Positions 36,747-44,905 of a stretch of DNA of 64,000 nucleotides are shown piece by piece. Source of the DNA: Treponema denticola. GTDB taxonomy: Bacteria > Spirochaetota > Spirochaetia > Treponematales > Treponemataceae. The stretch spans positions 2,108,001 to 2,172,000 of the forward strand of contig NZ_CP038800.1 in assembly GCF_024400535.1 (NCBI RefSeq), in the 5' to 3' direction. The notes under the pieces are model-generated. The model searched no databases. It saw nothing but the letters and a program-made list of their open reading frames with translations, and was not told where the DNA came from. Each line of letters opens with the position of its first letter. The first letter of the stretch is position 1. Made by a program: the position numbers and the translations under genes.

Positions 36747-36870
36747 AAGGAAGACGCAGGCCAAGAAGATTGAGAAAAAGAATCCCCATCATTACCATTT
36801 CTGCGAATTCTTCTTTACATTTAAAGAACATCTCAAAAAATCCTACAAGTTTTTTATAGCGCTCAAATAG
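36747..36870 (+). pseudogene. Possible 3' fragment of a displaced gene
   Basis: Immediately after the methyltransferase a frame without a start reads KKIEKKNPHHYHFCEFFFTF and ends at TAG 36868-36870. The composition looks protein-like, so this may be the right-hand border remnant of the decayed element. I do not recognise it. Confidence 0.3.
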
Positions 36871-36873
36871 CGT

Positions 36874-37266
36874 TTACCCCATAAAAATAACTAGAGCTAA
36901 AATAATCAGAATAACAATATTTATAAACACGATAAAGGGAATAATTTCGTTTAGTTTTTTTTTATTTTCTTTTATCAAGAGAATTGAAACTGCAATCATT
37001 GTAAAAATTACATAGACTGCTATTACAAGTTTTTCGGTTTGCTTGGACATTTGAAAAAACCGGAAAAGAAGGCCTACTGTCAAGGAAAGGCCTGAAAGAA
37101 GATACAGGCTAAGCCCTACATGTTTGCCTATGGAAGAGGCATTATATTCTTCTTTTTCCTCCTTACTCATCATATTATAACCTGCAATCAAAAAATAGAA
37201 TTTAAACTTGTGAATTAAAATACCGAAAACCGCAAGCAATCCTGCAATTATATAAAAAGTTATCAT
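36874..37266 (-). CDS. DUF3784-like small membrane protein
   Basis: The start is placed at the ATG at 37264-37266, behind GGAGGAAGG; an in-frame TTG at 37278 is not needed. The 130-residue protein has four hydrophobic segments and the motif YFLIAGYNMMSKEEKEEYN after the first one, characteristic of DUF3784 proteins. The function is unknown. It has its own promoter and no partner gene. Confidence 0.8.
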   Translation of the reverse strand: MITFYIIAGLLAVFGILIHKFKFYFLIAGYNMMSKEEKEEYNASSIGKHVGLSLYLLSGLSLTVGLLFRFFQMSKQTEKLVIAVYVIFTMIAVSILLIKENKKKLNEIIPFIVFINIVILIILALVIFMG

Positions 37267-37303
37267 TCCTTCCTCCAAAAATTAACATTGTGTTGACTTG
37301 TAA

Positions 37304-37332
37304 ATTATAGCATGACAGGTTCTTATTGTAAA
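37304..37332 (-). promoter_or_regulatory. Promoter of the DUF3784 gene
   Basis: TTTACA (37327-37332), 17 bases, TATAAT (37304-37309) on the minus strand, with TGC before the -10 (extended -10). Confidence 0.75.
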
Positions 37333-37364
37333 CCATAAGCCGGTATTAAAGAATCCTCAAAAGA

Positions 37365-37393
37365 TTGAAATATACGGAAAAAAATGCTATACT
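37365..37393 (+). promoter_or_regulatory. Promoter upstream of the first beta-helix lipoprotein
   Basis: TTGAAA (37365-37370), 17 bases, TATACT (37388-37393) with TGC before it. The ATG of a 51-codon ORF follows eight bases later. Confidence 0.75.
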
Positions 37394-37401
37394 GTGCTGT
37401 A

Positions 37402-37557
37402 ATGAAGGAAAGATTTGCCGATAGCAGATTCAAAAATCTTATCACACTATACACACAAGACAGAAATAGTGTTCTTGTGCGTTTTTTTGGAATGACGGAC
37501 ACAAATCCGGCAAAAGACTCTCTTTCTACATACAATTTTCCCCTTAAAAAGGAGTAA
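37402..37557 (+). CDS. Small 51-residue protein, possibly leaderless
   Basis: The ORF starts at ATG 37402, eight bases after a good -10 box, and has no Shine-Dalgarno. It reads MKERFADSRFKNLITLYTQD and so on, ending KKE at TAA 37555-37557. The stop lies just before the lipoprotein ATG at 37565, and the lipoprotein Shine-Dalgarno AAAAAGGAG is inside its last codons. It could be a real small protein, a leader peptide coupled to lipoprotein translation, or chance. Confidence 0.4.
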   Translation: MKERFADSRFKNLITLYTQDRNSVLVRFFGMTDTNPAKDSLSTYNFPLKKE

Positions 37558-37564
37558 TGAATTT

Positions 37565-40252
37565 ATGAAAAAGATTATAAAGATTTTAACAACAATTGCG
37601 GCAGTGTTGGCAGTTGCACTGTTTTTTGCAGGATGTAAACAGTTTTTAGAAGACCCTGAAGATTTTTTCAGCTATTGGGTGGCGGAAGTTATGAGTACGG
37701 ATTACAGCATTGATAAACCTCAGCAAATGAACAAAGACGGCATACCGTGCGTACCCTCTGCAACTGACGTAACGCTTACAATTAAACTGCGTAACCCCAA
37801 AAACTTTACCCTCGTTATGCCTACGTCTTCCGCCGATGTTATCCGCTTTCCGGGACTTACAACACAGCCGACATACGGCAAGGACTACACTTTAGAGCAA
37901 ACACCTGACAAAGCAGCATTGAAGCTCACGTACAAGCCAGGCTTTTTGAAAGCACACGAATGGAGTAACGGCGGCATAGGCCCTGAAATTACCCTTATTT
38001 CAACAGACGGCAGAAAATTCGGTAAGAAGTTCAGTTTGAACCTAAAGGCGAATACAGCCCCGCCGAAGCCGTCCGTCACTCTTGCGCAGACAAAGATAGG
38101 TCAGAAGTATTATGTTTTATGTCTGCAAGTCCCCGATATGGGCGAAACTATTACCGGCGAAAAGCTCCATAAAGACATGAAACACATCAAAATCAACGGG
38201 ACGAAATATGAGCTGAAAATAAACGGCGGAGGCACCGATTTTATAAAACCTGCGGATTCAGCTTTTATTGAATCTACTAATGTGGAAAAACTTCCCATAC
38301 CGGGTGCGGATAATCCGCCTACAGGTGCATGGGTCTTGTATTACCAAACCGATGTTAAAGCCGAATACGGAGCTGAAAAAAATTATACGATTACACTTAT
38401 AGATGAACAAGGTTTGGTTTCAGAAGAATTGAAGCCAACCGCAAAGGCGGAATTTCCCACTTTCTATGTCCGCGGAATATACGGCTATTGGTATACCGAT
38501 AACGTACCGGGAAGCGAGGAGGGCGATGACATTAGCGGAGACGGTTCAAAGCAAAAGCCGTATGCAACCGTTGCAAAAGCGCTGACACAATGTACCCAAA
38601 ACGGCGTGCCCTACATCATTCTTACAGACGGAACGATTGAGGAAGATGATACCCTTAATATTGAAAGCGGTAAAATGATTACAATAGCAGCTTTACGGAA
38701 AGACTATAATCCTCCGGTACCTGCGATAATACACGATGCACGTTCACTACCCGCCTCTGGTCACGAACGCTATCTTGTTACAACGGCAGGAACGCTTACT
38801 CTCGACTCCGTTATCTTAAAAGCTGTTATAACGGGAACGCACACTATGTACGGTTTTATCGCAAATTCATGGGTTTACGGTATAAAACAAACAGGAGGAA
38901 CCGTAACCGTTAAAGGTGAAGCGGCGCAAGTTAGAAACTTTGCCCATGCCGTAGAAATTACCGGCGGTACTTTTACGATGGAAGAAGGTTCAATCTGCAA
39001 TAATTATGTAAACGGCGCAAACTCCGGCGTAGAGATAAAAAGCAACGGAACTTTTATCTTAAACGGAGGTTCTATAAAAGATAATAAGGCTACGAATCAT
39101 GCCGGGGTGTCTCTAACAGGTAACAATGCAAAGTTTAGAATGACGGGCGGTGAAATATCGGGTAACAGAGCATACTGCTTTGGAGGAGGTGTTTCTGTTG
39201 ACAGTGGAACAGTAGAGATTTCAGGCGGAACAATAAACAACAACCATGCGGCGGAAGGAACGTTTGGAGACCCCCCCCACAAAGATGTCGGCGGCGGCGG
39301 AATTTATATAAACGGGGGTACCGTTAATTTTACGGGCGGTACCATAAAAGACAATTTCCTTGACGGAGCGAAGAAAAACTGCGGTGCCGGGGTCTTTGTT
39401 GAAGGAGGGGGAACTTTTAATATGACAGACGGCACCATTACGGGCTGCAAAACCAATCCGGATATCTCCAGTCCTCAACTGAGCAAAGGCGGCGGCGTGT
39501 TCGTAAAACACGGAAAATTTACCATGTCCGGAGGAAAAGTGAGCGGCAACACGGTGACCGCAAGAGAGGTAACTCCCGACTACACGCTGGCCGCAGGCGG
39601 CGGCATTTACGGTGAATACTATGATGACACTGTTAGAGGAGTAATTGAAATTTCAGGCGGCGAAGTTTCCGGCAACACGGCGACCGTAGACGGCGAAGTT
39701 TCCGACAACACGGCGACCGCAGGCGGCGGTATATACTCGCACTATAAACTGACCGTATCGGATTCTGCAGAAATAAAGAATAACACGGCTGCTCCGAACG
39801 GTTCAGGCGGCGGCATTTTCATTGAGTTCAACGGAGCATTTGACTTTACCGGAGGAACCGTCAGAGGCAACACGGCAGACGAAGGCAGCGGTATCTATGT
39901 AAGCGAGCCTGCCAATAGCAGCACGGTTATGAAGATGTCGGGCAGTGCAACAGTTACTGAAGGCAACGACGTCTTCTTGAATCATGCTACGGGTCAGATT
40001 GCGTATGTCGTCGTAACGGGTGCGCTTGACAACACACCTGCAGCAAAGCTTACGATGAAGGACGATCCGGACCCAGATTTTTCCGGATACAGAAATGGCA
40101 GACTTGTCGTAAAAGGAGACGGTTTTCCGCTCACTTCGGCTTATGTGTACAAGTTCCCCATAACATCGCAGGAGATATCGTCGGGCCTATATACTTTGTG
40201 GACGACCGAGCTGGACGGTAATGAGCTCAAGCTGAAGAAGATAACGCCGTAA
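37565..40252 (+). CDS. Beta-helix surface lipoprotein (paralogue 1)
   Basis: This 895-residue protein has a lipoprotein signal (lipobox FFAGC), then the segment KQFLEDPEDFFSYW shared with the gene at 40552. A conserved N-terminal region of about 170 residues includes FTLVMPTSSAD and HEWSNGGIGPEITLISTDGR. A variable middle follows. From about residue 440 to 800 come many glycine-rich repeats such as GGTVEISGGTINNN that fit a right-handed parallel beta-helix. A 36-bp tandem duplication lies at about 39658-39729. It is a likely surface adhesin or polysaccharide-binding protein. A 23-bp repeat array follows the stop. Confidence 0.85.
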   Translation: MKKIIKILTTIAAVLAVALFFAGCKQFLEDPEDFFSYWVAEVMSTDYSIDKPQQMNKDGIPCVPSATDVTLTIKLRNPKNFTLVMPTSSADVIRFPGLTTQPTYGKDYTLEQTPDKAALKLTYKPGFLKAHEWSNGGIGPEITLISTDGRKFGKKFSLNLKANTAPPKPSVTLAQTKIGQKYYVLCLQVPDMGETITGEKLHKDMKHIKINGTKYELKINGGGTDFIKPADSAFIESTNVEKLPIPGADNPPTGAWVLYYQTDVKAEYGAEKNYTITLIDEQGLVSEELKPTAKAEFPTFYVRGIYGYWYTDNVPGSEEGDDISGDGSKQKPYATVAKALTQCTQNGVPYIILTDGTIEEDDTLNIESGKMITIAALRKDYNPPVPAIIHDARSLPASGHERYLVTTAGTLTLDSVILKAVITGTHTMYGFIANSWVYGIKQTGGTVTVKGEAAQVRNFAHAVEITGGTFTMEEGSICNNYVNGANSGVEIKSNGTFILNGGSIKDNKATNHAGVSLTGNNAKFRMTGGEISGNRAYCFGGGVSVDSGTVEISGGTINNNHAAEGTFGDPPHKDVGGGGIYINGGTVNFTGGTIKDNFLDGAKKNCGAGVFVEGGGTFNMTDGTITGCKTNPDISSPQLSKGGGVFVKHGKFTMSGGKVSGNTVTAREVTPDYTLAAGGGIYGEYYDDTVRGVIEISGGEVSGNTATVDGEVSDNTATAGGGIYSHYKLTVSDSAEIKNNTAAPNGSGGGIFIEFNGAFDFTGGTVRGNTADEGSGIYVSEPANSSTVMKMSGSATVTEGNDVFLNHATGQIAYVVVTGALDNTPAAKLTMKDDPDPDFSGYRNGRLVVKGDGFPLTSAYVYKFPITSQEISSGLYTLWTTELDGNELKLKKITP

Positions 40253-40254
40253 AA

Positions 40255-40382
40255 CATGGGCGCATAAGCCCACACAGTACGGGTGCATAGCCCCATAACA
40301 CATGGGTGCGTAGGCCCCGACAGCAGGGAGGCATAGCTCCCGACAGTATGGAGGGATAGCTCCATAGAGTACGGATGCGTAA
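40255..40382 (+). repeat. Array of six 23-bp imperfect palindromes (type A)
   Basis: Starting three bases after the lipoprotein stop, a unit with the core GCATAG recurs with the core at 40262, 40285, 40308, 40331, 40354 and 40376, a near-exact 23-bp period. Several units are hairpins whose stems differ but stay paired: TGGGC/GCCCA (40257-40272), GGGAG/CTCCC (40326-40341), TATGGAG/CTCCATA (40347-40366). The array does not code in any convincing frame. Confidence 0.85.
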
Positions 40383-40545
40383 TGGTAGCCGGTCTACCAC
40401 GGTAATGGTATTGATCAGGGGGAAAAAACCCTTTGACAGCACGGGAAGGAGAGAGCTGTGAAGTTCAGCAGGTAAAAGTCAATACTAGTACAGACCCTAA
40501 AGCCCGTAAGGGAACGGAGGTTTGTCCCTCCCCCTAATAAGGAGT
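40383..40545 (+). other. Structured leader region before the second beta-helix lipoprotein
   Basis: No gene is seen. The stretch is G-rich and holds further short stems: GGTAG/CTACC (40384-40398), ACAGC/GCTGT (about 40436-40459), CCCT/AGGG (about 40496-40512) and GGAGG/CCTCC just before TAATAAGGAG. No known riboswitch class is recognised. Confidence 0.4.
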
Positions 40546-40551
40546 TAACTT

Positions 40552-43125
40552 ATGAAAAAACTTTCAAAGATTTTAACACCGATGGCTGCAATACTGGCAG
40601 CCGCACTGTTTTTTGCAGGATGTAAACAGTTTTTAGAAGACCCTGAAGATTTTTTCAGCTATTGGGCGGCGGGAGCCGTTATAGACCGGAATATCGTGAT
40701 AAGTCCGGCTCCCTCTTATGCGCCCGGTTCGAGTATTCCCTGTGTGCCGTCTGCAGGCCCCGTAACGGTTACGATGAAAGTGCATAATCCGAGAAACTTT
40801 ACGCTTGTTATGCCTACGTCTTCCGCCGATGCGGGAAAGGTTATCTATTTTCCTGGGCTTTCGACGCAGCCGGTGTACGGTACGGACTACACGCTGGATT
40901 TGACGGCAAATGATACGCTGAAACTTACGTACACACAAGCCTTTTTACAGGCACACGAGTGGAGTAACGGCGACATAGGCCCCGAAATTACCCTTATTTC
41001 TACAGATGGCAGAAAATTCAGCAAAAAGTTCAGCTTAAATATTGAAGCGAACACGCCGCCGCCTGAAATCGGTGATATAACGATAGCAAAAACCAAAACC
41101 GGCGGTATGTACGTTCTGCATTTTAAAGCCGATAATATGACGGCTCTGTTAGGCTCCGCTCTTTTGCATAAAGACATCGCATATCTTAATGTACAAAAAG
41201 AGGGCGGCACGGAAAGAAAAATACCGATTAGCGCACAGTCTTCCCAATTTAACACATCGCATGGGGGACCTTTTCTCTTGCAGTCAACGGATGTTGACCC
41301 GCTCATTGATACGATCCCGTCCGGAAATTGGGAGCTATACGTTAAAACCGCTACGGGCCTTACTGAAAGCACGCTCCCAACAAAATACACAGTCCGGCTG
41401 ATTGATGAAAAAGGTCTTTCTTCGGTACCAAAAGAAGCGAAGACCTTAGGCTCTATTCCCGATATAAGCGACAATACGAAGGCATGGAAAAATTTAAAAC
41501 AAGCCGTCGCGGACGCACAGGAAGGCGGCGTTATAACCGTCATGGGTAATGTTAAAGCAACAAATGACCCCGACAACAACGGTGCGATCGATGTAACTAA
41601 AAGCCTTACCATAAAAGGAGTCGGTTCAAATCCTGCACTCGATGCAAATCAAAGTGCATTAGGTTCAAACGCTCACCGCATCTTTACCGTAACGGGAGAT
41701 AAGACGGAGTTTACGCTCGAAAACCTAACGCTCAAAAACGGTTATGCAAACCCGGGCGGTCTCTTAGACTACAGATACGGCGGTGCCATTTCTGCAAGTC
41801 AAATAAAAACATTGACGCTTAAAAACTGCGTTATTGAGGACTGTAAAGCATACGGCGGAGGCGGTATATCTTTGAACGGCGGTGTAGAGGCAGTACTTGA
41901 AAGATGTACCATTACGGGATGTCAAACGACACGTGGCGGCGGAGGGGCAATTTATGCAGGCGATAGTTCCGGCAAGCAGCCGGTTGTCCGCATTAAAGGC
42001 GGGCTCATCAAAAATAACACAGGGTACGTATCAGGTGGTGCTATCAATATTTCCCGCGGAAGCCTGTATATCGAGAAGTATGAAAACGATAATGCAAGAA
42101 TAGAAAATAATACGGTTATAGCGTCGGGCGGAGGCGGCAACGGAGGCGGCGGTATAAGCTACTATTGGGACGCAGACAAACCCGGCAAACTTACAATAGA
42201 AAACGCAGAAATCACAAACTGCAATATCGAGTATAACTCCTCTGGCGACAAAAACGCACATGGAGCGGGCATCTCCGTTTACGGAAACGGAGATGTGTCT
42301 TTATCAAACGTAACACTAAATCGATGCGAGTTTACCGGTGAATCCCTCGGTAACGAGTTCGGCCAAAAACAGGGCGGAGGCATTTATCTTCGAAAGGTGT
42401 CAACGGCAACTATTGAAGACTGTACTATTAAGAATAGCACAACCACCAACGAAGGCGGCGGCATCTATGCTGTGGACAGTAACCTAACGATAGAAGATAC
42501 CGAAATTCAAAATAACAAAGCACAAAAAAAAGGCGGGGGCCTGTATGTTTTGGCAGCTTATGCCGATGTAAACCTCACTATAAAAGGGACCACTCAATTC
42601 GATGGCAACGATGTGAATCTTACTTCCGGTGATCCTTGGGGAGGCGGTATTTATATGAAAGGCAATTCACCAAAATCCGTAACGGCAGTTATGACAGGGG
42701 GCGAAGTTTTATTAAATGAAGCATATGACGGCGGCGGCATATATATCGACAGTAATGCCTCGTTTACTATGACAGGCGGCTTATTGACCGGTAACGATGC
42801 ACAGATAGGCAGCGGCGGAAAAGGCAGTGGTGTCTACCTTGCCGCCAGCGGTACATTTACGATGAGCGGCAGCGCAAAAATCAAATCCTCCGACGATGTG
42901 TATTTGTCTAACGGAACAATGATAACCCTTTCCGGCCGGCTGTCGGAGTATTTCGTCGCACGCATTACGCCTGAAAACTACAGCCCGAGTACGCAGGTGC
43001 TTGACGGTGATATAACGGCCGGTGGCCCACCGCCAAACTACATGCGATTTGAGGTAACGCCGAAAGATTTAGGCGGCGGCAATACGCAGGACTGGGTAAT
43101 AGACGAGAACGGTTATTTGAGATAA
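40552..43125 (+). CDS. Beta-helix surface lipoprotein (paralogue 2)
   Basis: This 857-residue paralogue of the gene at 37565 has the same lipobox (FFAGC), KQFLEDPEDFFSYW and N-terminal region (FTLVMPTSSAD, HEWSNGDIGPEITLISTDGR), but the middle and C-terminal sequences diverge. From about residue 330 it carries beta-helix repeats with GGGIYAVDSN- and GGGISLNGGV-type turns. TAAGGAG precedes the ATG. The conserved N-terminus suggests a common export or anchoring path, and the divergent helix different ligands or antigens. A second palindrome array follows its stop. Confidence 0.85.
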   Translation: MKKLSKILTPMAAILAAALFFAGCKQFLEDPEDFFSYWAAGAVIDRNIVISPAPSYAPGSSIPCVPSAGPVTVTMKVHNPRNFTLVMPTSSADAGKVIYFPGLSTQPVYGTDYTLDLTANDTLKLTYTQAFLQAHEWSNGDIGPEITLISTDGRKFSKKFSLNIEANTPPPEIGDITIAKTKTGGMYVLHFKADNMTALLGSALLHKDIAYLNVQKEGGTERKIPISAQSSQFNTSHGGPFLLQSTDVDPLIDTIPSGNWELYVKTATGLTESTLPTKYTVRLIDEKGLSSVPKEAKTLGSIPDISDNTKAWKNLKQAVADAQEGGVITVMGNVKATNDPDNNGAIDVTKSLTIKGVGSNPALDANQSALGSNAHRIFTVTGDKTEFTLENLTLKNGYANPGGLLDYRYGGAISASQIKTLTLKNCVIEDCKAYGGGGISLNGGVEAVLERCTITGCQTTRGGGGAIYAGDSSGKQPVVRIKGGLIKNNTGYVSGGAINISRGSLYIEKYENDNARIENNTVIASGGGGNGGGGISYYWDADKPGKLTIENAEITNCNIEYNSSGDKNAHGAGISVYGNGDVSLSNVTLNRCEFTGESLGNEFGQKQGGGIYLRKVSTATIEDCTIKNSTTTNEGGGIYAVDSNLTIEDTEIQNNKAQKKGGGLYVLAAYADVNLTIKGTTQFDGNDVNLTSGDPWGGGIYMKGNSPKSVTAVMTGGEVLLNEAYDGGGIYIDSNASFTMTGGLLTGNDAQIGSGGKGSGVYLAASGTFTMSGSAKIKSSDDVYLSNGTMITLSGRLSEYFVARITPENYSPSTQVLDGDITAGGPPPNYMRFEVTPKDLGGGNTQDWVIDENGYLR

Positions 43126-43140
43126 TGGGTAATTGGTAAT

Positions 43141-43225
43141 TTCGAGCCGCCCTGCTCGAGCCTCTCGTATCGCTCGGATCGAAGGTCTCGTATCGGGCGG
43201 ATCGAAGGTCTCGTTCCGAACGAGT
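43141..43225 (+). repeat. Array of 23-bp imperfect palindromes (type B, first copy)
   Basis: Three full units (43150-43172, 43173-43195, 43196-43218) and partial ends share CGAG, a short spacer and CTCG, again with an exact 23-bp period. The middle unit is identical to 47096-47118. It begins 16 bases after the lipoprotein stop, past a TAATGGGTAATTGGTAAT tract. Confidence 0.85.
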
Positions 43226-43278
43226 GAATACCTGAGACTTGCCCCAATCCCTATGTTTTCAATCTCAATGCAGTTTAA

Positions 43279-43359
43279 AAAATTCCTTTGCGGTCTCTGC
43301 GTCCCTTGCGGTTAAATTAAAAAACCGCTCTTTTAAAATCCTTTAACCTGTGGTATAAT
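43279..43359 (+). promoter_or_regulatory. 81-bp block with promoter, shared by the two Rpn genes (copy 1)
   Basis: This block matches 47226-47306 at about 77 of 81 bases. It contains a CTTTGCG...CCCTTGCGGTT motif, TTTAAA and an extended -10 TGGTATAAT ending at 43359, 21 bases before the rpn ATG. Confidence 0.8.
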
Positions 43360-43380
43360 ACAACAAGAGAGGAAACAGCT

Positions 43381-44274
43381 ATGAGTACTTCAAACAGAAA
43401 ATACAAAGACTCTGTCTTCGTCGACCTTTTCAGTGAGGATGAAAAAGCAAAAGAGAATTTCTTATCGCTCTATAATGCTTTGCACGGCACCAAACTTACG
43501 GCTATAGAGCATTTGAAAAATATCCGCCTCGATCAAGTTTTGTACATGACATTCTATAACGACGTTTCTTATCTTGTAGATAACAAAATAATAGTTCTTG
43601 CAGAACACCAATCGACGATAAATCCTAATATGCCTCTCCGCTGTCTTGAGTATGTCAGCCGCTTGTATGAAACCCTCTTTGAATCAAAAGAAAAGTACAG
43701 CCGCAAACTCTTAAATATACCGACTCCTGAATTCTACGTATTTTACAACGGAGAGGAAGCCTATCCTTCCGATAAGACTCTGAAACTTTCGGAGGCCTTT
43801 ATAGAAAGAGGAACGGAAACTAATCTTGAGTTGACCGTTAAAGTAATAAACATAAACCGGCAAAACCGTCATCCGGTATTGGAAAATTGCCGGACAATGC
43901 AGGAATACAGTATATTTGTGGAAACGGTGCGCAAGTGGAAAGAGATAGATAGTCAAAACGGTTTTGAAAAAGCCGTTGAAGAATGTATAGAAAATAATAT
44001 TTTGCGTGAATATCTAAAACGCAAGACTAAGGAGGTATTGAATATGTTACTGGCAGAATATGATTATGAAACAGATATTGCAGTACAGCGAGCCGAAGAA
44101 CATGAAATCGCCTTTGCCGAAGGAATTGAACAGGGGATTGAGCAAGGCTTTGCCGACGGTTCATATCAAACAAAACTTGAAACGGCAAAGGTACTAAAAC
44201 AACTTGGTGATTCCGTAAAAAAGATAATGCAAGCGACAGGCCTCAGCCAAGAAGAAGTGGAAGCGATTAATTAA
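43381..44274 (+). CDS. Rpn/PD-(D/E)XK nuclease-family protein 1
   Basis: This 297-residue protein matches the Rpn/transposase-associated PD-(D/E)XK family: KYKDSVFVDLFSEDEKAKEN at the start, NDVSYLVDNKIIVLAEHQST as the probable nuclease core (D...E-H-Q) and NPNMPLRCLEYVSRLYE. The C-terminal 60 residues contain a GIEQGIEQGFADGSY repeat segment and end ATGLSQEEVEAIN, almost the same as the end of the gene at 47325. Rpn proteins are linked to RecA-independent recombination. It is probably a solo, frequently copied gene. Confidence 0.87.
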   Translation: MSTSNRKYKDSVFVDLFSEDEKAKENFLSLYNALHGTKLTAIEHLKNIRLDQVLYMTFYNDVSYLVDNKIIVLAEHQSTINPNMPLRCLEYVSRLYETLFESKEKYSRKLLNIPTPEFYVFYNGEEAYPSDKTLKLSEAFIERGTETNLELTVKVININRQNRHPVLENCRTMQEYSIFVETVRKWKEIDSQNGFEKAVEECIENNILREYLKRKTKEVLNMLLAEYDYETDIAVQRAEEHEIAFAEGIEQGIEQGFADGSYQTKLETAKVLKQLGDSVKKIMQATGLSQEEVEAIN

Positions 44275-44336
44275 TTGGTAATGGATAATGGGTAATGGGT
44301 GAAAATTACACATTACAAATTACCAATTCAAAATTA
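44268..44336 (+). repeat. TAATGGG/TAATTGG short-repeat tract with inverted ends
   Basis: After the rpn stop, near-heptameric TAATNGG copies run to 44300, then the complementary ATTACCAATT. AATTGGTAAT (44273-44282) pairs with 44319-44328. Short pieces of the same tract follow the second lipoprotein (43122-43140) and the second rpn gene (48146-48160). Confidence 0.7.
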
Positions 44337-44356
44337 CTTATCAGGAGAATTGATGT

Positions 44357-44905
44357 ATGATGAAAAATTGTATAAAAGCCGCACTTTGTGTGGCGGTGTT
44401 TTTAAGGGGCATGGCAGCTTCCGTTCTGTTTGCTCAAGAGGTGAATGAGGAACCTGCAGAACAAAAAGACGTTCTTCATTGGTCGGTGGGGCTTTCTGCG
44501 GAAGGGAATATGAACGTACCGAAAGGCTACGCCTTGGGCGCAGGGCTTTACGGGCTTGTCGTATTGCCTGATTGGGTAAAGACCGGCAGGTTTTCAGCCG
44601 GTGTAAAGCTCTTATATTCGACGGAATTTAAAAGATACGGGCTTTTTGATACAGCCCTCTTATTCCGCTGGAACTTCTATGATTTTTCAAAATCTAAAAA
44701 GCCGGACTCAGGCTTTTTTGTGCAGGCGGAAGGAGGAGTTTCCCTAGGCTGGAACGGAAAGGCCGCAAAACCCTTTGTATTCGGTTTGGGAGAAGGAACA
44801 TTCGGTTACCGCTTTGCAGTAAAAAACCTTTTTATCGAGCCCTATATAAGAGGCGGCTATCCGGTAATCTGGGCTGCCGGAATAAGCGGAGGTTTTAGAA
44901 TATGA
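44357..44905 (+). CDS. Outer-membrane beta-barrel-like protein
   Basis: This 182-residue protein has a signal peptide (ending VLFAQEV) and alternating aromatic beta strands such as GYALGAGLYGLVVLPDW, ending with FRI, typical of small outer-membrane barrels. AGGAG lies nine bases before the ATG. It overlaps the LRR lipoprotein by four bases (ATGA), so the two are co-translated and may form a surface pair. No specific family is recognised. Confidence 0.75.
   Translation: MMKNCIKAALCVAVFLRGMAASVLFAQEVNEEPAEQKDVLHWSVGLSAEGNMNVPKGYALGAGLYGLVVLPDWVKTGRFSAGVKLLYSTEFKRYGLFDTALLFRWNFYDFSKSKKPDSGFFVQAEGGVSLGWNGKAAKPFVFGLGEGTFGYRFAVKNLFIEPYIRGGYPVIWAAGISGGFRI

Noticed and set aside
40141-40442. Minus-strand ORFs in the palindrome array
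   Set aside because: Their repeated Pro/Cys/Leu sequence is just the 23-bp repeat read as codons, without a start signal.
40383-40545. Known riboswitch before lipoprotein 2
   Set aside because: Several small stems are present but no conserved core of any riboswitch class that I know could be found.
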